Of a stretch of 64,000 nucleotides of DNA, positions 44,051 to 55,045 are shown in pieces; the first letter of the stretch is position 1; every line of letters starts with the position of its first letter. The DNA comes from Theocolax elegans. Lineage: Eukaryota > Arthropoda > Insecta > Hymenoptera > Cerocephalidae. A program made the translations under genes and the position numbers. The stretch covers positions 3,935,603 to 3,999,602 of the forward strand of contig CM047431.1 in assembly GCA_026168455.1 (NCBI GenBank), read 5' to 3'. Under the pieces are notes generated by a model, which did no database searches, had not been told where the DNA came from, and worked only from the letters and a program-made list of their open reading frames with translations.

Positions 44051-46545
44051 TCAGAAGTCCGGCAAGGAAGGGCAGATGATTCCCTCATTTCCAATCCTCA
44101 CCTCCCAAGCCTGTCGATCGAGCTCAGAGAGATACGATGAAAGGGATGATTTAAAGGAACCAAAGAGAAGAGGGTCAAAATTGGTGAAAGGGAGGTGATT
44201 GATGAGGCGAGAGGCAGTGATAATGAAGGAATTATTAAGGGCTTCAGTTCTAGGAGGAAGATAAAAAAGGGACAAGGGTGGGTGGCGTGAGGAAGAACGG
44301 GATGGAAATGAAGCGTCGCGAATAATGAAGTGACGGGCAATGTAGGAATGGGATTTATGCGAAATGATATAAGCACAAGTAGCAATGAAAAGGGATCTCC
44401 TAAGCTCGACCGACAGCCAACCCAGCTTAAGACGGTATGGTGTCACATGTTCGCGCCACGGAATATTTCCCCACACAAAACGAACGCAAGCATTTAATAA
44501 TCGCTGTAGCTTTAAATTTCTGGTAGCATCCAGGTCGTAAAAAACCGCGCATGCGTAATCGAAGTGCGGGAAAATCAGAGCCTCGACAAGGCTCTGTCTG
44601 TTGCGACGCGAGAGCTCTCGTTTGGAAAATCTTAAGGAGTGAAGAACTCCATGAACTCGCTGTGACATAGACGCGATCTGACGAGACCAGTCCATAGTAG
44701 ATGTAATCCAAAGACCCAGTGATTTGACTTCAGACTCATAGTCAAGGAAATTATTCCCTATTGCAACCTTCGGAGCAGTATCCAAGTCAATGCGCGAAAT
44801 ATAGGCCTGACTGCCCAAGATCATCACCTTCGTCTTTTCCGCATTCAAATTAAGTCCATTCGACCTCGCCCAGTTATCCACTGCATTTGCATCTTCCGAA
44901 ATTTTCTGTACACCCAGAGCAAGATCGGTTGGATAAAACGAGTGTTAGATCTGGGTGTCATCCGCGAAAATCATGTAGTCTGAATGTCTTAAAACACGCG
45001 AGAGGTCATTAATAAAAATAGAAAATAACAGCGGGCCTAGGACACTGCCCTGTGGAACCCCCTTAGACGTGTCGAGACAGGCCGAGCCTGCCCCCAGTTC
45101 ATCCATCACCGCTTGAGTGCGGCCAACTAGGTAATGGTAGAACCAGGTGATAACCGTATCGGAACAACCCAAAGAGCGTAATTTACGAAGTAGTAAGTCA
45201 TGTGGCACCGAATCGAACGCTTTTGAAAAATCAAACAGAATGAGAATGGTGATCATGCGTTTGTCTATGGCTCTCCTAATATCATCCAAGACACCGATCA
45301 GAACCGTCTGAGTACTACGCCCCCGGCGGAAGCCTGCTTGTCTCTCAATAATTAAATTATTACTATTAAGATACTCTGTGAGTTGTTCATGAACTAACTT
45401 TTCTAAAATTTTGGAGACTTCACAGAGGTTTGCAATGGGCCTAGTGTCAGACGGCGAGATCACCCTGCTCGACTTTGCCAAAGGAAAAAGAAGAGACTTA
45501 GTCCAAGGCTCTGGAGAGGATCCAGTTGAGAGAGACAAATTAAATAATTCAGTTAGACAGGGTGCTAATTGAGCAGCTATAAGTTTTTGTATTGGAATAG
45601 AAATTCCATCGTGACCTGTAGCTTTGGAGGTGGCCCTGAATATAGTAGACAGGACTTTATGTGAGGTGATAGGGGCAAAGTGAAAGGAAGTTAAAGGATA
45701 AGATAAGGGTAAGATGTCTGGTGATGAGATGAGAGACTGAAGTTGAGTATATGAGAAAGGAAAGGGTGAATAAGAAATAGAAGCATAATGGATGTTAAGC
45801 TGATCGAGTGAAAAAATGTTGAAAGGTGATTGTGCTGATTTAGACGCGAGACCCATGTTCCTGAGCTCCTTCCACAAACTAGACGAGTTAGAGGCGGATT
45901 TGATTTAGTTATTAAAATGCAAAAATTTACTGGAGTCTATGTCCTTTCTAACAAGATTACGTAGATCTTTATAAGTCTGATAGTCCGAGCTCAGGCCAGT
46001 GGCCAAGTATCTTTTATACGCCATGTTGCGAGCCTTAATACTTTGCTTAATGTGTGGTGTAATCCAAGATTTGCTGAAGTGTTTAATGGTGATGGGTTTA
46101 GCAGGAGCGAGTGAATCAAATGTATGTAGGATAGCTGAAACAAGGTTTGAAAGTAGGATGTTGATGGGAATGGGGGACGAAGAAGATGGCATCAGCGTAC
46201 ATTGTGAAGAAGAAGGTGAACGGCCAGACGACGTAGTTGAAGGGTGAGAAAAAACGGGGTCGGAGTGAGCCAAAGCCTAACATCAAGACTATTCTTGAAA
46301 TAGGCTGCAATAGCCCCCCCATCCTTACCAACACGGTCCAGTCTGTGCAAGGTGCAATCAGGAAGGCCCAACATGTTGGAGGAGTCATGTTCCGTGAGAA
46401 AAGTTTCTGAGAAAGAAATGATATCATGATTAGATGGAAGAACTAGTGACTCAATTGATGAAAAGTGTGTTTTTAGGCGGTTTATATTTACATGAAAAAT
46501 AAAGAATAAAGTGTTAGTAGGTGATGACGCCTGACCAGACAACCT
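44051..46545 (-). pseudogene. ORF2 of non-LTR copy B, endonuclease core deleted, two in-frame stops
   Basis: Directly after the ORF1 TGA, in the same frame, the sequence reads through NINRLKTHFSSIESLV, FSETFLTEHDSS and LHRLDRVGKDGGAIAAY. Near 46270 the frame changes, and the blocks that in copy A carry the endonuclease GDFN motif are absent. The RT continues with ILILFDFSKAFDSVPHDLLL, GVPQGSVLGPLLFSIFINDL and FADDTQI. It is then cut by a TAA at 44945-44947, one residue after the catalytic strand, and resumes in the same frame from 44881 to 44051. Another stop lies at about 45905. It cannot make an active protein. Confidence 0.86.
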
Positions 46546-47738
46546 TCATTGCGAAGGAGAAGAATCATGAATTGAAAGGTTATTTATGTCTGATTCAGAG
46601 TGAATCGGAAAAAGCTGCCCTCCCTTCGTTTTACGCATAAAAACCGTGTAGTTTTTAACTAAAGGCCTCGCGAAACCTAAGTCAACGGAACGACGCAGTG
46701 CTTTACTTAAAGGGACGTGCAACTCCTTGGGCAATAGCGCACGCAAAGAAATCGACGAGCCTCCACCCGCACCAAAGAGGGAATTGTCTGACAAACCCTT
46801 GAGAAGGCGTGCCCTCTCTAAAACAAGATCCCTGGTTGATGGGGAGGAAACCCGGAAAACAATTTCCTTATTGTTACTAACGCCTGCGGTCGAAGTCGCC
46901 GGTCTTGGATCTTGATATCCTGGCTAGTTCCGGACAAGCCAGGGACGAATATCAATTACTTGCGAGCAAACGCGGGGGAGGTTGATGACGGTCAAGACTT
47001 TTTCAACGGCCTCCCCTTCCAAAAGGCCATATACGCAGGGACACCGAGCAGTAATAACTCGCAGGTATCTGTAGAGGATGACACTGCCGACACCGCTGAT
47101 AACAACTGGCTACTCTGTGCGTCACCAATCAAGCCACGAATCGACTCATTCGCCGCTTCCAGCGCTCCTAGGTGGTCCGAGGCGCTGGAGAATCTCTCCT
47201 CGGTCGCTGCTTCGATTTGTAAAACTCGGGAGTCAAGATCCCGGATCTCGCTGGCCAGCCCTTGCACCGAAGTTTCGATGCACGAGACCGTGCGCTCGAT
47301 ATTAGCCTCTAACCGGCTCGCGAAATCTGAAAAGAGAGCGGCCATGTCAACGGTACCAGTCGGTTGCGCGGGTAGGCCGGAGCAGTTCTCAGTAGGCGCG
47401 GCGCCGCGAGGTTGCTTAGTAACCTGCGCACATAGCGGCAAAGTGGGCGAGGCGACGCGCTTGGCCGTCCCTGTGGTGGGGGTCGCAGTAGAGTGCATGA
47501 CGCTTGACGCGAGCTCACTTTCAAATAAAGCCGTCCCAGGAAGTGCTGCCCCCTCACGCGGTATGGGCAAAGCAGAGTTCTTCGCGAGTCGGCAACAGCG
47601 CGGTTCGTTAAAATCCGGCAAAATCGCGAAGCAATTCGCTTGGATGTAGCTGCCGCATCTCGAACATACCTCCGCATGATCCTTTTTCACGATTCTACGG
47701 TTACAAACAAAACAAGTGGTGCGCGTAGCTGGCTGCAA
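46546..47738 (-). pseudogene. ORF1 of non-LTR copy B, frameshifted
   Basis: The first part (47738-46992) has the same zinc-finger layout as copy A (CFVCNRRI, EVCSRCG, NCF, RCCRLAKN), a Pro/Ala-rich linker and a coiled coil (SEIRDLDSRVLQIEAATEER). The frame shifts between about 46990 and 46800. The C-terminal part (46794-46546, with LGFARPLVKNYTVFMRKTKG) ends SSPSQ then TGA. No ATG stands at the expected start; TTG is in its place, so the start may be lost. Confidence 0.8.
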
Positions 47739-48084
47739 CTCCCAAGATGTAGTAGGTGTAAAAAAGCCTTGAGGAAAAGGTAGATACCGCGACGAGACTG
47801 ACCCTTAGATACAGGTGATAACCAGTAGAGGCGCTGATCCAACTGTGCTAATTCGTCGATGTTGGGCCGCCCATTTGCGAGTAGATGATTCCTAACCTCT
47901 TATAATAACCAACTTTTCAGAGGAAAAATAAGGATTCCCGGGCGATAAAAAGTACCTGATATTATTTCAGACAACAGCCGCCACTCCAGGGAATCCCCTC
48001 CTCCTAGCTGAAACTCGTGGAAAAAAGTGTAAACAAATATATCGATACGAGAAGAGGTGAATTTTGAGCGCGTCCAGTATACCC

Positions 48085-48087
<3 letters not shown>

Positions 48088-48117
<30 letters not shown>
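48088..48117. repeat. (GA)n microsatellite at the 5' border of non-LTR copy B
   Basis: Thirty bases of AG repeat directly beyond the first base of copy B; the mirror of the (CT)n before copy A. Confidence 0.9.
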
Positions 48118-48120
<3 letters not shown>

Positions 48121-48327
48121 CCGTCCAGCTAATCGTTATTCGATTCCAGCAAAGAACAGAAGTAAGTGGCACCACTTTACGCGATCGCGTTTTGTTCGAT
48201 AAACAATGAACAGTTTATTCATCGCCACTGTGTATATTATTTTAGTTCGCGATATTTGCCCATCTCTCTCTACAAGTCGGTCGCTTAACAATTTGTAATT
48301 TAAAGTATACAACTCGGCGACAAATAG
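48118..48327. other. Spacer between non-LTR copy B and the foldback element
   Basis: No gene or repeat recognised. Contains a GTGTATATTATTTTAGTTCG stretch and the left border of the inverted repeat. Confidence 0.4.
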
Positions 48328-49152
48328 AAACACCTTTCAAAAAGGTGTCAAAACCCGCAAGTATATGTGTTATTCTAATCAAACTTTGAAAATTGTTATC
48401 TGATAAATAAAATTGTTATCTGTCTGATAAATTTTAAAGTATAAGATAAAAATATCTTTGATTCTAATTCCCATATTTTCTCTACTAATTTATATTTTTA
48501 TTACACCTTTTCTATATCTAACTTATATTCCATAATATTTTTCTGCAATTGAAAGTATTCAATTCGAAAACACCTTCCAAGAAGGTGTCAAAACCCGCAA
48601 GTATTGTGCTATTCTAATCAAACTTTGAAAATTGTTATCTGATAAATAAATTCTGCAATTCAATCTGACATTGTTATCTGATAAATAAATAATTTTAATT
48701 TCTAACTACCTTATTTTATATATTTCTTTGAATTTTAATGAAACATTTTTATAAATATTACGAAAATTTCGTATAAAAAATTTCTGCAATTGAAAGAATT
48801 GAAATCAAACTGAAATCGACAAGTATTTTGAATCGTACCATAAATTTATATTTTATATAAACATTTTTATATATATTACTTAAACTTCGTAAAAAGTTTC
48901 TGCAATTGAAAGCACTGAAATCAAACTGTAATCGACAAGTATTTTGAACCATGCAAAAATTTCTACCAATCTGAATACAGATTTTTTTATATGAAAAGTA
49001 TCTTACACTATTATTTTTCATTTCTGGCCCTCACATGTTTTACAGTAATAAATAAATAATATTCTAATGATATTAATTTGTGCAAAATTAATTTCTGCAA
49101 TACTAATAAAATGGACATTTCTTTTTTATTCTTTTAAATAATAAAATAATAG

Positions 49153-49719
49153 TTGCACCACCGTTGGTTAAACGCTTCATATATGTGTTAATTCTGACTA
49201 TATTAACTCATGTTACATTTTATAAATAATTACATACATCTTAGCTTTTATCTTATTAATTAATTAATTAATTGGTAAAATCATGTAGATTGTATATCCT
49301 TAGTTAAGTGAAATAATAATTATTTTACATAACTACTAAGAAAAACTTGCTAATCAGCGACGGAGGTCATACGATGTCTTGGTGAAGAAAGCACTTGTTG
49401 AAAATACAGTCGCTAGTGGTGCTTGTATCAATCGGCCGGGGCCGGGAATCAAACCTGGGACCTCCAGATTACGAGTCCGTCGCCCTACCGACCAAGCCAT
49501 CGCAGGCCTCTTTTAGGAACTTTATTAGATAAAAATAATGATGTCTATTTTATCATTGGTGATGTAGGATATTAAAATTGCCAGATAGTATTGCAATATA
49601 TATATATTATTACTCATTGCAGTTTCTTCACGGTATTATATACTTTCATAAATGTAAAGGAATACATTAGTAAGTCAGAATTAACACATATATGAAGCGT
49701 TTAACCAACGGTGGTGCAA
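49153..49719. mobile_element. 567-bp MITE, copy 1, with tRNA-like insert
   Basis: Terminal inverted repeats of about 45 bp (TTGCACCACCGTTGGTTAAA inward from each end). Between them lies AT-rich sequence and, on the minus strand, a tRNA-Thr-like stretch (49435-49507). The identical-length copy 2 lies 695 bp to the right. Confidence 0.88.
49435..49507 (-). pseudogene. tRNA-Thr(CGT)-like sequence inside MITE copy 1
   Basis: On the minus strand: A box TGGCTTGGTCGGTAGGGCG, anticodon loop CTCGTAA (anticodon CGT, Thr) and B box GGTTTGATTCC. The acceptor stem pairs at only about 5 of 7 positions, and the T and anticodon stems have mismatches. It reads as a degenerate tRNA or SINE head rather than a working tRNA, although the pol III boxes look usable. 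Confidence 0.6.
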
Positions 49720-49847
49720 GTATTATTTCATTATTTAAAAGAATTTAATAAATAAATATATTCTAATGATATAATTTGTGCAAAATTAATTTCTGCAATA
49801 CTAATAAAATGGACATTCTTTTTATTCTTTAAATACTAAAATAATAG

Positions 49848-50414
49848 TTGCACCACCGTTGGTTAAAACGCTTCATATATGTTGTAATTCTGACTATATA
49901 ACTCATGTTACATTTTATAAATAATTACCTACATCTTAGCTTTTTATCTTATTAATTAATTAATTAATGGTAAAATCATGTAGATTGTATATCCTTAGTT
50001 AAGTGAAATAATAATTATTTTACATAACTACTAAGAAAAACTTGCTAATCAGCGACGGAGGTCATACGATGTCTTGGTGAAGAAAGCACTTGTTGAAAAT
50101 ACAGTCGCTAGTGGTGCTTGTATCAATCGGCCGGGGCCGGGAATCAAACCTGGGACCTCCAGATTACGAGTCCGTCGCCCTACCGACCAAGCCATCGCAG
50201 GCCTCTTTTAGGAACTTTATTAGATAAAAATAATGATGTCTATTTTATCATTGGTGATGTAGGATATTAAAATTGCCAGATAGTATTGCAATATATATAT
50301 ATTATTACTCATTGCAGTTTCTTCACGGTATTATATACTTTCATAAATGTAAAGGAATACATTAGTAAGTCAGAATTAACACATATATGAAGCGTTTAAC
50401 CAACGGTGGTGCAA
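49848..50414. mobile_element. 567-bp MITE, copy 2, with tRNA-like insert
   Basis: Same ends and same length as copy 1; a few substitutions and one-base indels. The repeat unit is 695 bp because about 95-100 bp of the foldback arm end (ATTCTAATGATAT, then TTTGTGCAAAATTAATTTCT) was duplicated with it (49058 on and 49753 on). Confidence 0.88.
50130..50202 (-). pseudogene. tRNA-Thr(CGT)-like sequence inside MITE copy 2
   Basis: Same sequence as in copy 1, shifted by 695 bp; same boxes, same weak stems. Confidence 0.6.
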
Positions 50415-51364
50415 GTATTATTTCATTATTTAAAAGAATAAAAAAGAAATGTCCATTTTATTAGTATTGCAGAAATTAATTTTGCACAAATTAATATCAT
50501 TAGAATATTATTTATTTATTACTGTAAAACATGTGAGGGCCAGAAATGAAAAATAATAGTGTAAGATACTTTTCATATAAAAAAATCTGTATTCAGATTG
50601 GTAGAAATTTTTGCATGGTTCAAAATACTTGTCGATTACAGTTTGATTTCAGTGCTTTCAATTGCAGAAACTTTTTACGAAGTTTAAGTAATATATATAA
50701 AAATGTTTATATAAAATATAAATTTATGGTACGATTCAAAATACTTGTCGATTTCAGTTTGATTTCAATTCTTTCAATTGCAGAAATTTTTTATACGAAA
50801 TTTTCGTAATATTTATAAAAATGTTTCATTAAAATTCAAAGAAATAGATAAAATAAGGTAGTTAGAAATTAAAATTATTTATTTAACAGATAACAATGTC
50901 AGATTGAATTGCAGAATTTATTTATCAGATAACAATTTTCAAAGTTTGATTAGAATAGCACAATACTTGCGGGTTTTGACACCTTCTTGGAAGGTGTTTT
51001 CGAATTGAATACTTTCAATTGCAGAAAAATATTATGGAATATAAGTTAGATATAGAAAAGGTGTAATAAAAATATAAATAAGTAGAGAAAATATGGGAAT
51101 TAGAATCAAAGATATTTTTATCTTATACTTTAAAATTTATCAGACAGATAACAATTTTATTTATCAGATAACAATTTTCAAAGTTTGATTAGAATAACAC
51201 ATATACTTGCGGGTTTTGACACCTTTTTGAAAGGTGTTTTTGATTTGAGTACTTCCAATTGCAGAAAACTATTATGGAGTATAAATTACTTATAAAAAGG
51301 TGTAATTAAAATATAAATAAGTATAAAAATAGAATTATCTTAAAAGTGCAATAATTAATATATT

Positions 51365-52260
51365 TAATTGTTTGTAATAGAATTATCTTAAACATGCAAT
51401 AATTAATATATTTAATATTTAACCCATTGTATATATCATATGGATATTTGGAAAAGTGTATGTTAGAATTGATTACTATTTATTTCATCTTCAAACAATT
51501 TTGCATCTGTATTTAAAGCATTACATTGAATTTTAGATCCGTTATTATTATTGAGTATACATTTAAAAATTTTATGAGTTTTATCAAGAATGAGTAAACA
51601 AATACACATTCTTTCATGTTAGGTTCACAACTTTTTTTTTGCACACGGAAAAAATACATATATTATGTATTCTTGAAAAAACAATTTTAAAATATATATA
51701 TATTATATAAATATTCCGCCGCACGCACACACCCACATACATACATACATATATATACACATATATGGGCTATTTCACGTCAAGTGGTACGATGAAAATT
51801 TTAAATCACTCCAAAATTTGAGAACAGGCTGGAAACATCTTCGAGAAAATACAAAAAAAATTTAACTGTTAAAAATAATTTGCTTAAGAGTTATTTGACC
51901 ATAAAAAGTGGAAATTTTTCAATTTTTTAGAAAAATTTCTATTTTTAAAGCCATTTATCTCAAAATCTGTTGATTTTTTTGAAAAAACATTACAAACAAC
52001 TTTTGTTTAAATTAATCTTTAGAACTTATCTACCCTGGTTACATTTCTTAATTTTAAAATCTCGGAGAAATAGAACACCCGGACAAATTGAATATCAAAA
52101 AGGCTACTACACCATAATCGATTTTAATCTAACACCTCTCAAAAATTCACATTTTTCGCGAGCTTTCGAATGGCTTGGGTTAGATTATTGGCCAAGACCG
52201 CTGGTGTAACTTATGCCTCATAAACCTCATCAAATCACTAATTTTCACGTATTTTAGGAC
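51365..52260. repeat. Segmental duplication, copy 1 (includes a truncated foldback element)
   Basis: From TAGAATTATCTTAAA (about 51370) through a CACATTCTTTCA-TTAG block, a GCACACGGAAAAAATACATA block, a CA/TA microsatellite and the element starting GGGCTATTTCACGTCAAGTG (51777), the order and sequence match 54005-55045. The open frame at 51970-52209 is inside the element and not a gene. Confidence 0.8.
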
Positions 52261-52281
52261 ATAACTTACACCAAAGGTGTA

Positions 52282-52283
<2 letters not shown>

Positions 52284-52325
<42 letters not shown>
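52284..52325. repeat. (TA)n microsatellite
   Basis: About 20 TA repeats directly before the inverted-repeat element at 52326. The element's right side is also followed by TATATATG, so the element sits in a TA tract. Confidence 0.9.
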
Positions 52326-52327
<2 letters not shown>

Positions 52328-53430
52328 GTGGTTCTCTGTGACATGGAAGATGAAAAAAATAAATATTGCTGTAACTGTGGGAATATGTTTTAGAGGTATC
52401 CAGTAGTTCTCCTGAATTTTTTCAGATTTTTTCTGGGCCATTATTTTAAGTTACAGAGAGTCAAAGTTGACATTTTAGCACTTTTTTGCATTATATGCCC
52501 ATTTTCATGAATTTTTAGCTCGCAGGGGATGCATTTTTCACTAAAAACATAAGTATGACTTTTTTCGTAAAATTTTCCGAACATTTCATTAAAAATACTT
52601 TTAAAGACATAAATGTATGCTGTCACACTCTTGTAAGCCATTTAAACCTTAAATAGTGAAAATCAGCAATTCTGCTCCGGACTCTGGTAACCCAATACTG
52701 TCTAAAAGATGTCTTTTTATAGTCAGAAACTGCCTAAAAATTTCCAGAGTGGGTCTAAATCATTAAGATCACTTATTACATTTGTATAATAATATTTGTA
52801 TTTCTAGCAGCTTACAGGGGATTAGATGGATACTGAAACAAGTGGAGATACTTTTCTACCATTCCAAGGTAAGTGCATAAATTTTTTTGCAATGATCATG
52901 CTACTAGATTCATCGTTATAAGGCAACATATATACATTTCTATTAATATTTCGGGCACTTTTCCCGGATATTTTGACCATAAGTGATCTTAATGATTTAG
53001 ACCCACTCTAGAAATTATTAGGCAGTTTCTGACTATAAAAAGACATCTTTTAGACAGTATTAGGTTACCAGAGTCCGGAGCAGAATTGCTGATTTTCACT
53101 ATTTAAGGTTTAAATGGCTTACAAGAGTGTGACAGCATACATTTATGTCTTTAAAAGTATTTTTAATGAAATGTTCGGAAAATTTTACGAAAAAAGTCAT
53201 ACTTATGTTTTTAGTGAAAAATGCATCCCCTGGGAGCTAAAAATTCATGAAAATGGGCATATAATGCAAAAAAGTGCTAAAATGTGAACTTTGACTCTCT
53301 GTAACTTAAAATAATGGCCCAGAAAAAATCTGAAAAAATTCAGGAGAACTACTGGATACCTCTAAAACATATTCCCACAGTTATAGCAATATTTATTTTT
53401 TTCATCTTCGATGTCACAGAGAACCACCCA
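52326..53430. mobile_element. Inverted-repeat element with 451-bp arms
   Basis: The arms are 52326-52776 and 52980-53430, almost fully complementary, with a 203-bp unique centre. Ends: GGGTGGTTCTCTGTGACATG and the complement at the right (TGTCACAGAGAACCACCC). Flanked on both sides by TA repeats, pointing to TA as the target. No protein; a MITE or foldback. A transcript would fold into a 451-bp hairpin. Confidence 0.9.
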
Positions 53431-54004
53431 TATATATGTGGTAATGAACATTTTAAACGGATCTAAATAGAACTATACCTCCTAAGATTAATTTATTTAA
53501 GTCATCGCCGAGAGTTCTATATGTCATTAATATTTTGTACTTTTAGAGTAATAAAACTTTCTACTTAATTAAATTAATTTTTGTAGTAGTTTTAAAAAAT
53601 TATTTATAACATTTTAGGGGTATATAAATAAAAACCTGTTTCTTCCATTTCTCCCGTAATTCGTAATTTGCACCCTCTTTGAAAATTTGCGTTTTAATCC
53701 ATAATTATATCCAATTATTTTTTCCTTTAGTTACGGACCCCATATATTTATTTTAATTATTATAAACAAAGGCATTCCTTAAATAACCTTTTGTTTCTAA
53801 TAAATACATACTTGTTTATTTAAGATATTGTTTTATATAAATATACGTAATCTACTTACTTATATATCCATACAATTTTTAAATTTTGATTTGAATAATA
53901 TTTAAATTAAATACTACAAAAATAATAATTTTCGAAAAACTTTTGAAATGTAATTCGTATTTTATATTGCCACTGTTAAAATTTGAATTTTCTTTTGCCA
54001 TCAC
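53431..54004. other. AT-rich spacer
   Basis: No gene or known repeat recognised between the inverted-repeat element and the second copy of the segmental duplication. Confidence 0.5.
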
Positions 54005-54286
54005 TGTTTATAATAGAATTATCTTAAAAATGCAATAATTAATGTATTTAATTTTTAATTTATTGTATATTTCACATATAGATATTTGAAAAGTGTATGT
54101 TATACTTGATTAATATTTATTTTATCTTCGAAAAATTGTGCATATTTTTAAAAACATTACATTAAATTTTAGGTCCGTTTTTATTTTATGAGTTTTAACA
54201 GGAATAAGTAAACTAATACACATTCTTTCAAGTTATATTTACAACTTTTTTTTGCGCACGGAAAAAATACATATATTATCTATTCT

Positions 54287-54380
<94 letters not shown>

Positions 54381-54422
54381 CACGCACACACCCACACACA
54401 CGCACACACCCACACCCACACC

Positions 54423-54454
<32 letters not shown>

Positions 54455-55045
54455 CACGCACACGCACACACTTATATATATGACATACATATATATATAT
54501 CATATATATGACATATATATAACATATAAATGACATATATATATAACATATATATATATATGGGCTATTTCACGTCAAGTGGTACGATGAAAATTTTAAA
54601 TCGCTCCAAAATTTGAATTCAGGATGGAAATATCTTTCAGAAGATAGAAAAAAATTTTTAGGTGTTAAAAATAATTTGCCTAAGAGTTATTCCAACATGA
54701 AAAATGGAAATTTTTCAATTTTTTAGAAAAATTTCTATTTTCAAAGCCATTTATCTCAAAATCTATTGATTTTTTTGAAAAAACATTAAAAACAACTTTT
54801 GTTCAAAATAATCTTTAGAACTTATCTACCTGGGTTACAATTCTTAATTTTAAAATCTCGAAGAAATATAACGCCCGGAAATATTGAATATCAAAAAAAG
54901 GCGACCACGCCACAATCGATTTTGATCTAACACGGCTCAAAAGATCACATTTTTCGCGAGCTTTCGAATGGCGGTGGTTAGATTATTGGCCAAGACCGTT
55001 GGTGTAAGTTATACCCCATAAACCTCATAAAATCACTCATTTTCA
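54005..55045. repeat. Segmental duplication, copy 2
   Basis: The counterpart of 51365-52260, with the microsatellite expanded to a pure CA tract (54292-54473) and the foldback element complete rather than truncated. About 2.64 kb from copy 1. Confidence 0.8.
54292..54473. repeat. (CA)n microsatellite, about 180 bp
   Basis: Pure CA for the first 80 bases, then interrupted by CGCACA and CCCACA variants. All open frames here (both strands) are repeat by-products. Confidence 0.97.

Larger units (their letters stand above)
43687..48087 (-). mobile_element. Non-LTR retrotransposon copy B, same family, inverted, endonuclease-deleted
   Basis: Read on the minus strand it starts TGGTGGGTATAC after (CT)n (48088-48117) and carries a 5' UTR, ORF1 and ORF2. 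It ends with hairpin GGGGTTTTACCCC (43718-43730), AATAAAC and an AAATC tail, then (CT)n again (43654-43685). It is about 0.6 kb shorter than copy A, explained largely by loss of the endonuclease core. Both ORFs are broken. Confidence 0.88.
48328..51241. mobile_element. Large foldback element with about 805-bp inverted arms
   Basis: The left arm is 48328 to about 49135 and the right arm about 50437-51241, near-identical when inverted. For example, the 264-base open stretch at 48758-49021 (minus) is reproduced exactly at 50546-50809 (plus). The arms contain internal sub-repeats (TTTCTGCAATTGAAAG recurs, and the phrase AAACACCTT-nnn-AAGGTGTCAAAACCCGC occurs twice), as in FB/Galileo-type elements. 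The centre holds two MITE copies. On the right the sub-repeat pattern continues past 51241, so the left end is probably truncated. No transposase. Confidence 0.85.

Noticed and set aside
46912..47649. 245-codon plus-strand frame
   Set aside because: Antisense to ORF1 of non-LTR copy B, whose zinc-finger and coiled-coil pattern shows the true strand.
49435..49507. Functional tRNA-Thr gene
   Set aside because: Acceptor, anticodon and T stems have mismatches and the sequence sits inside a MITE; called tRNA-like.
48758..50809. A duplicated 87-codon gene in both foldback arms
   Set aside because: The identity comes from the inverted repeat itself; the sequence is AT-rich with no motif.
54239..54536. 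Open frames of His-Thr or Cys-Val repeats
   Set aside because: Pure translations of the (CA)n microsatellite.
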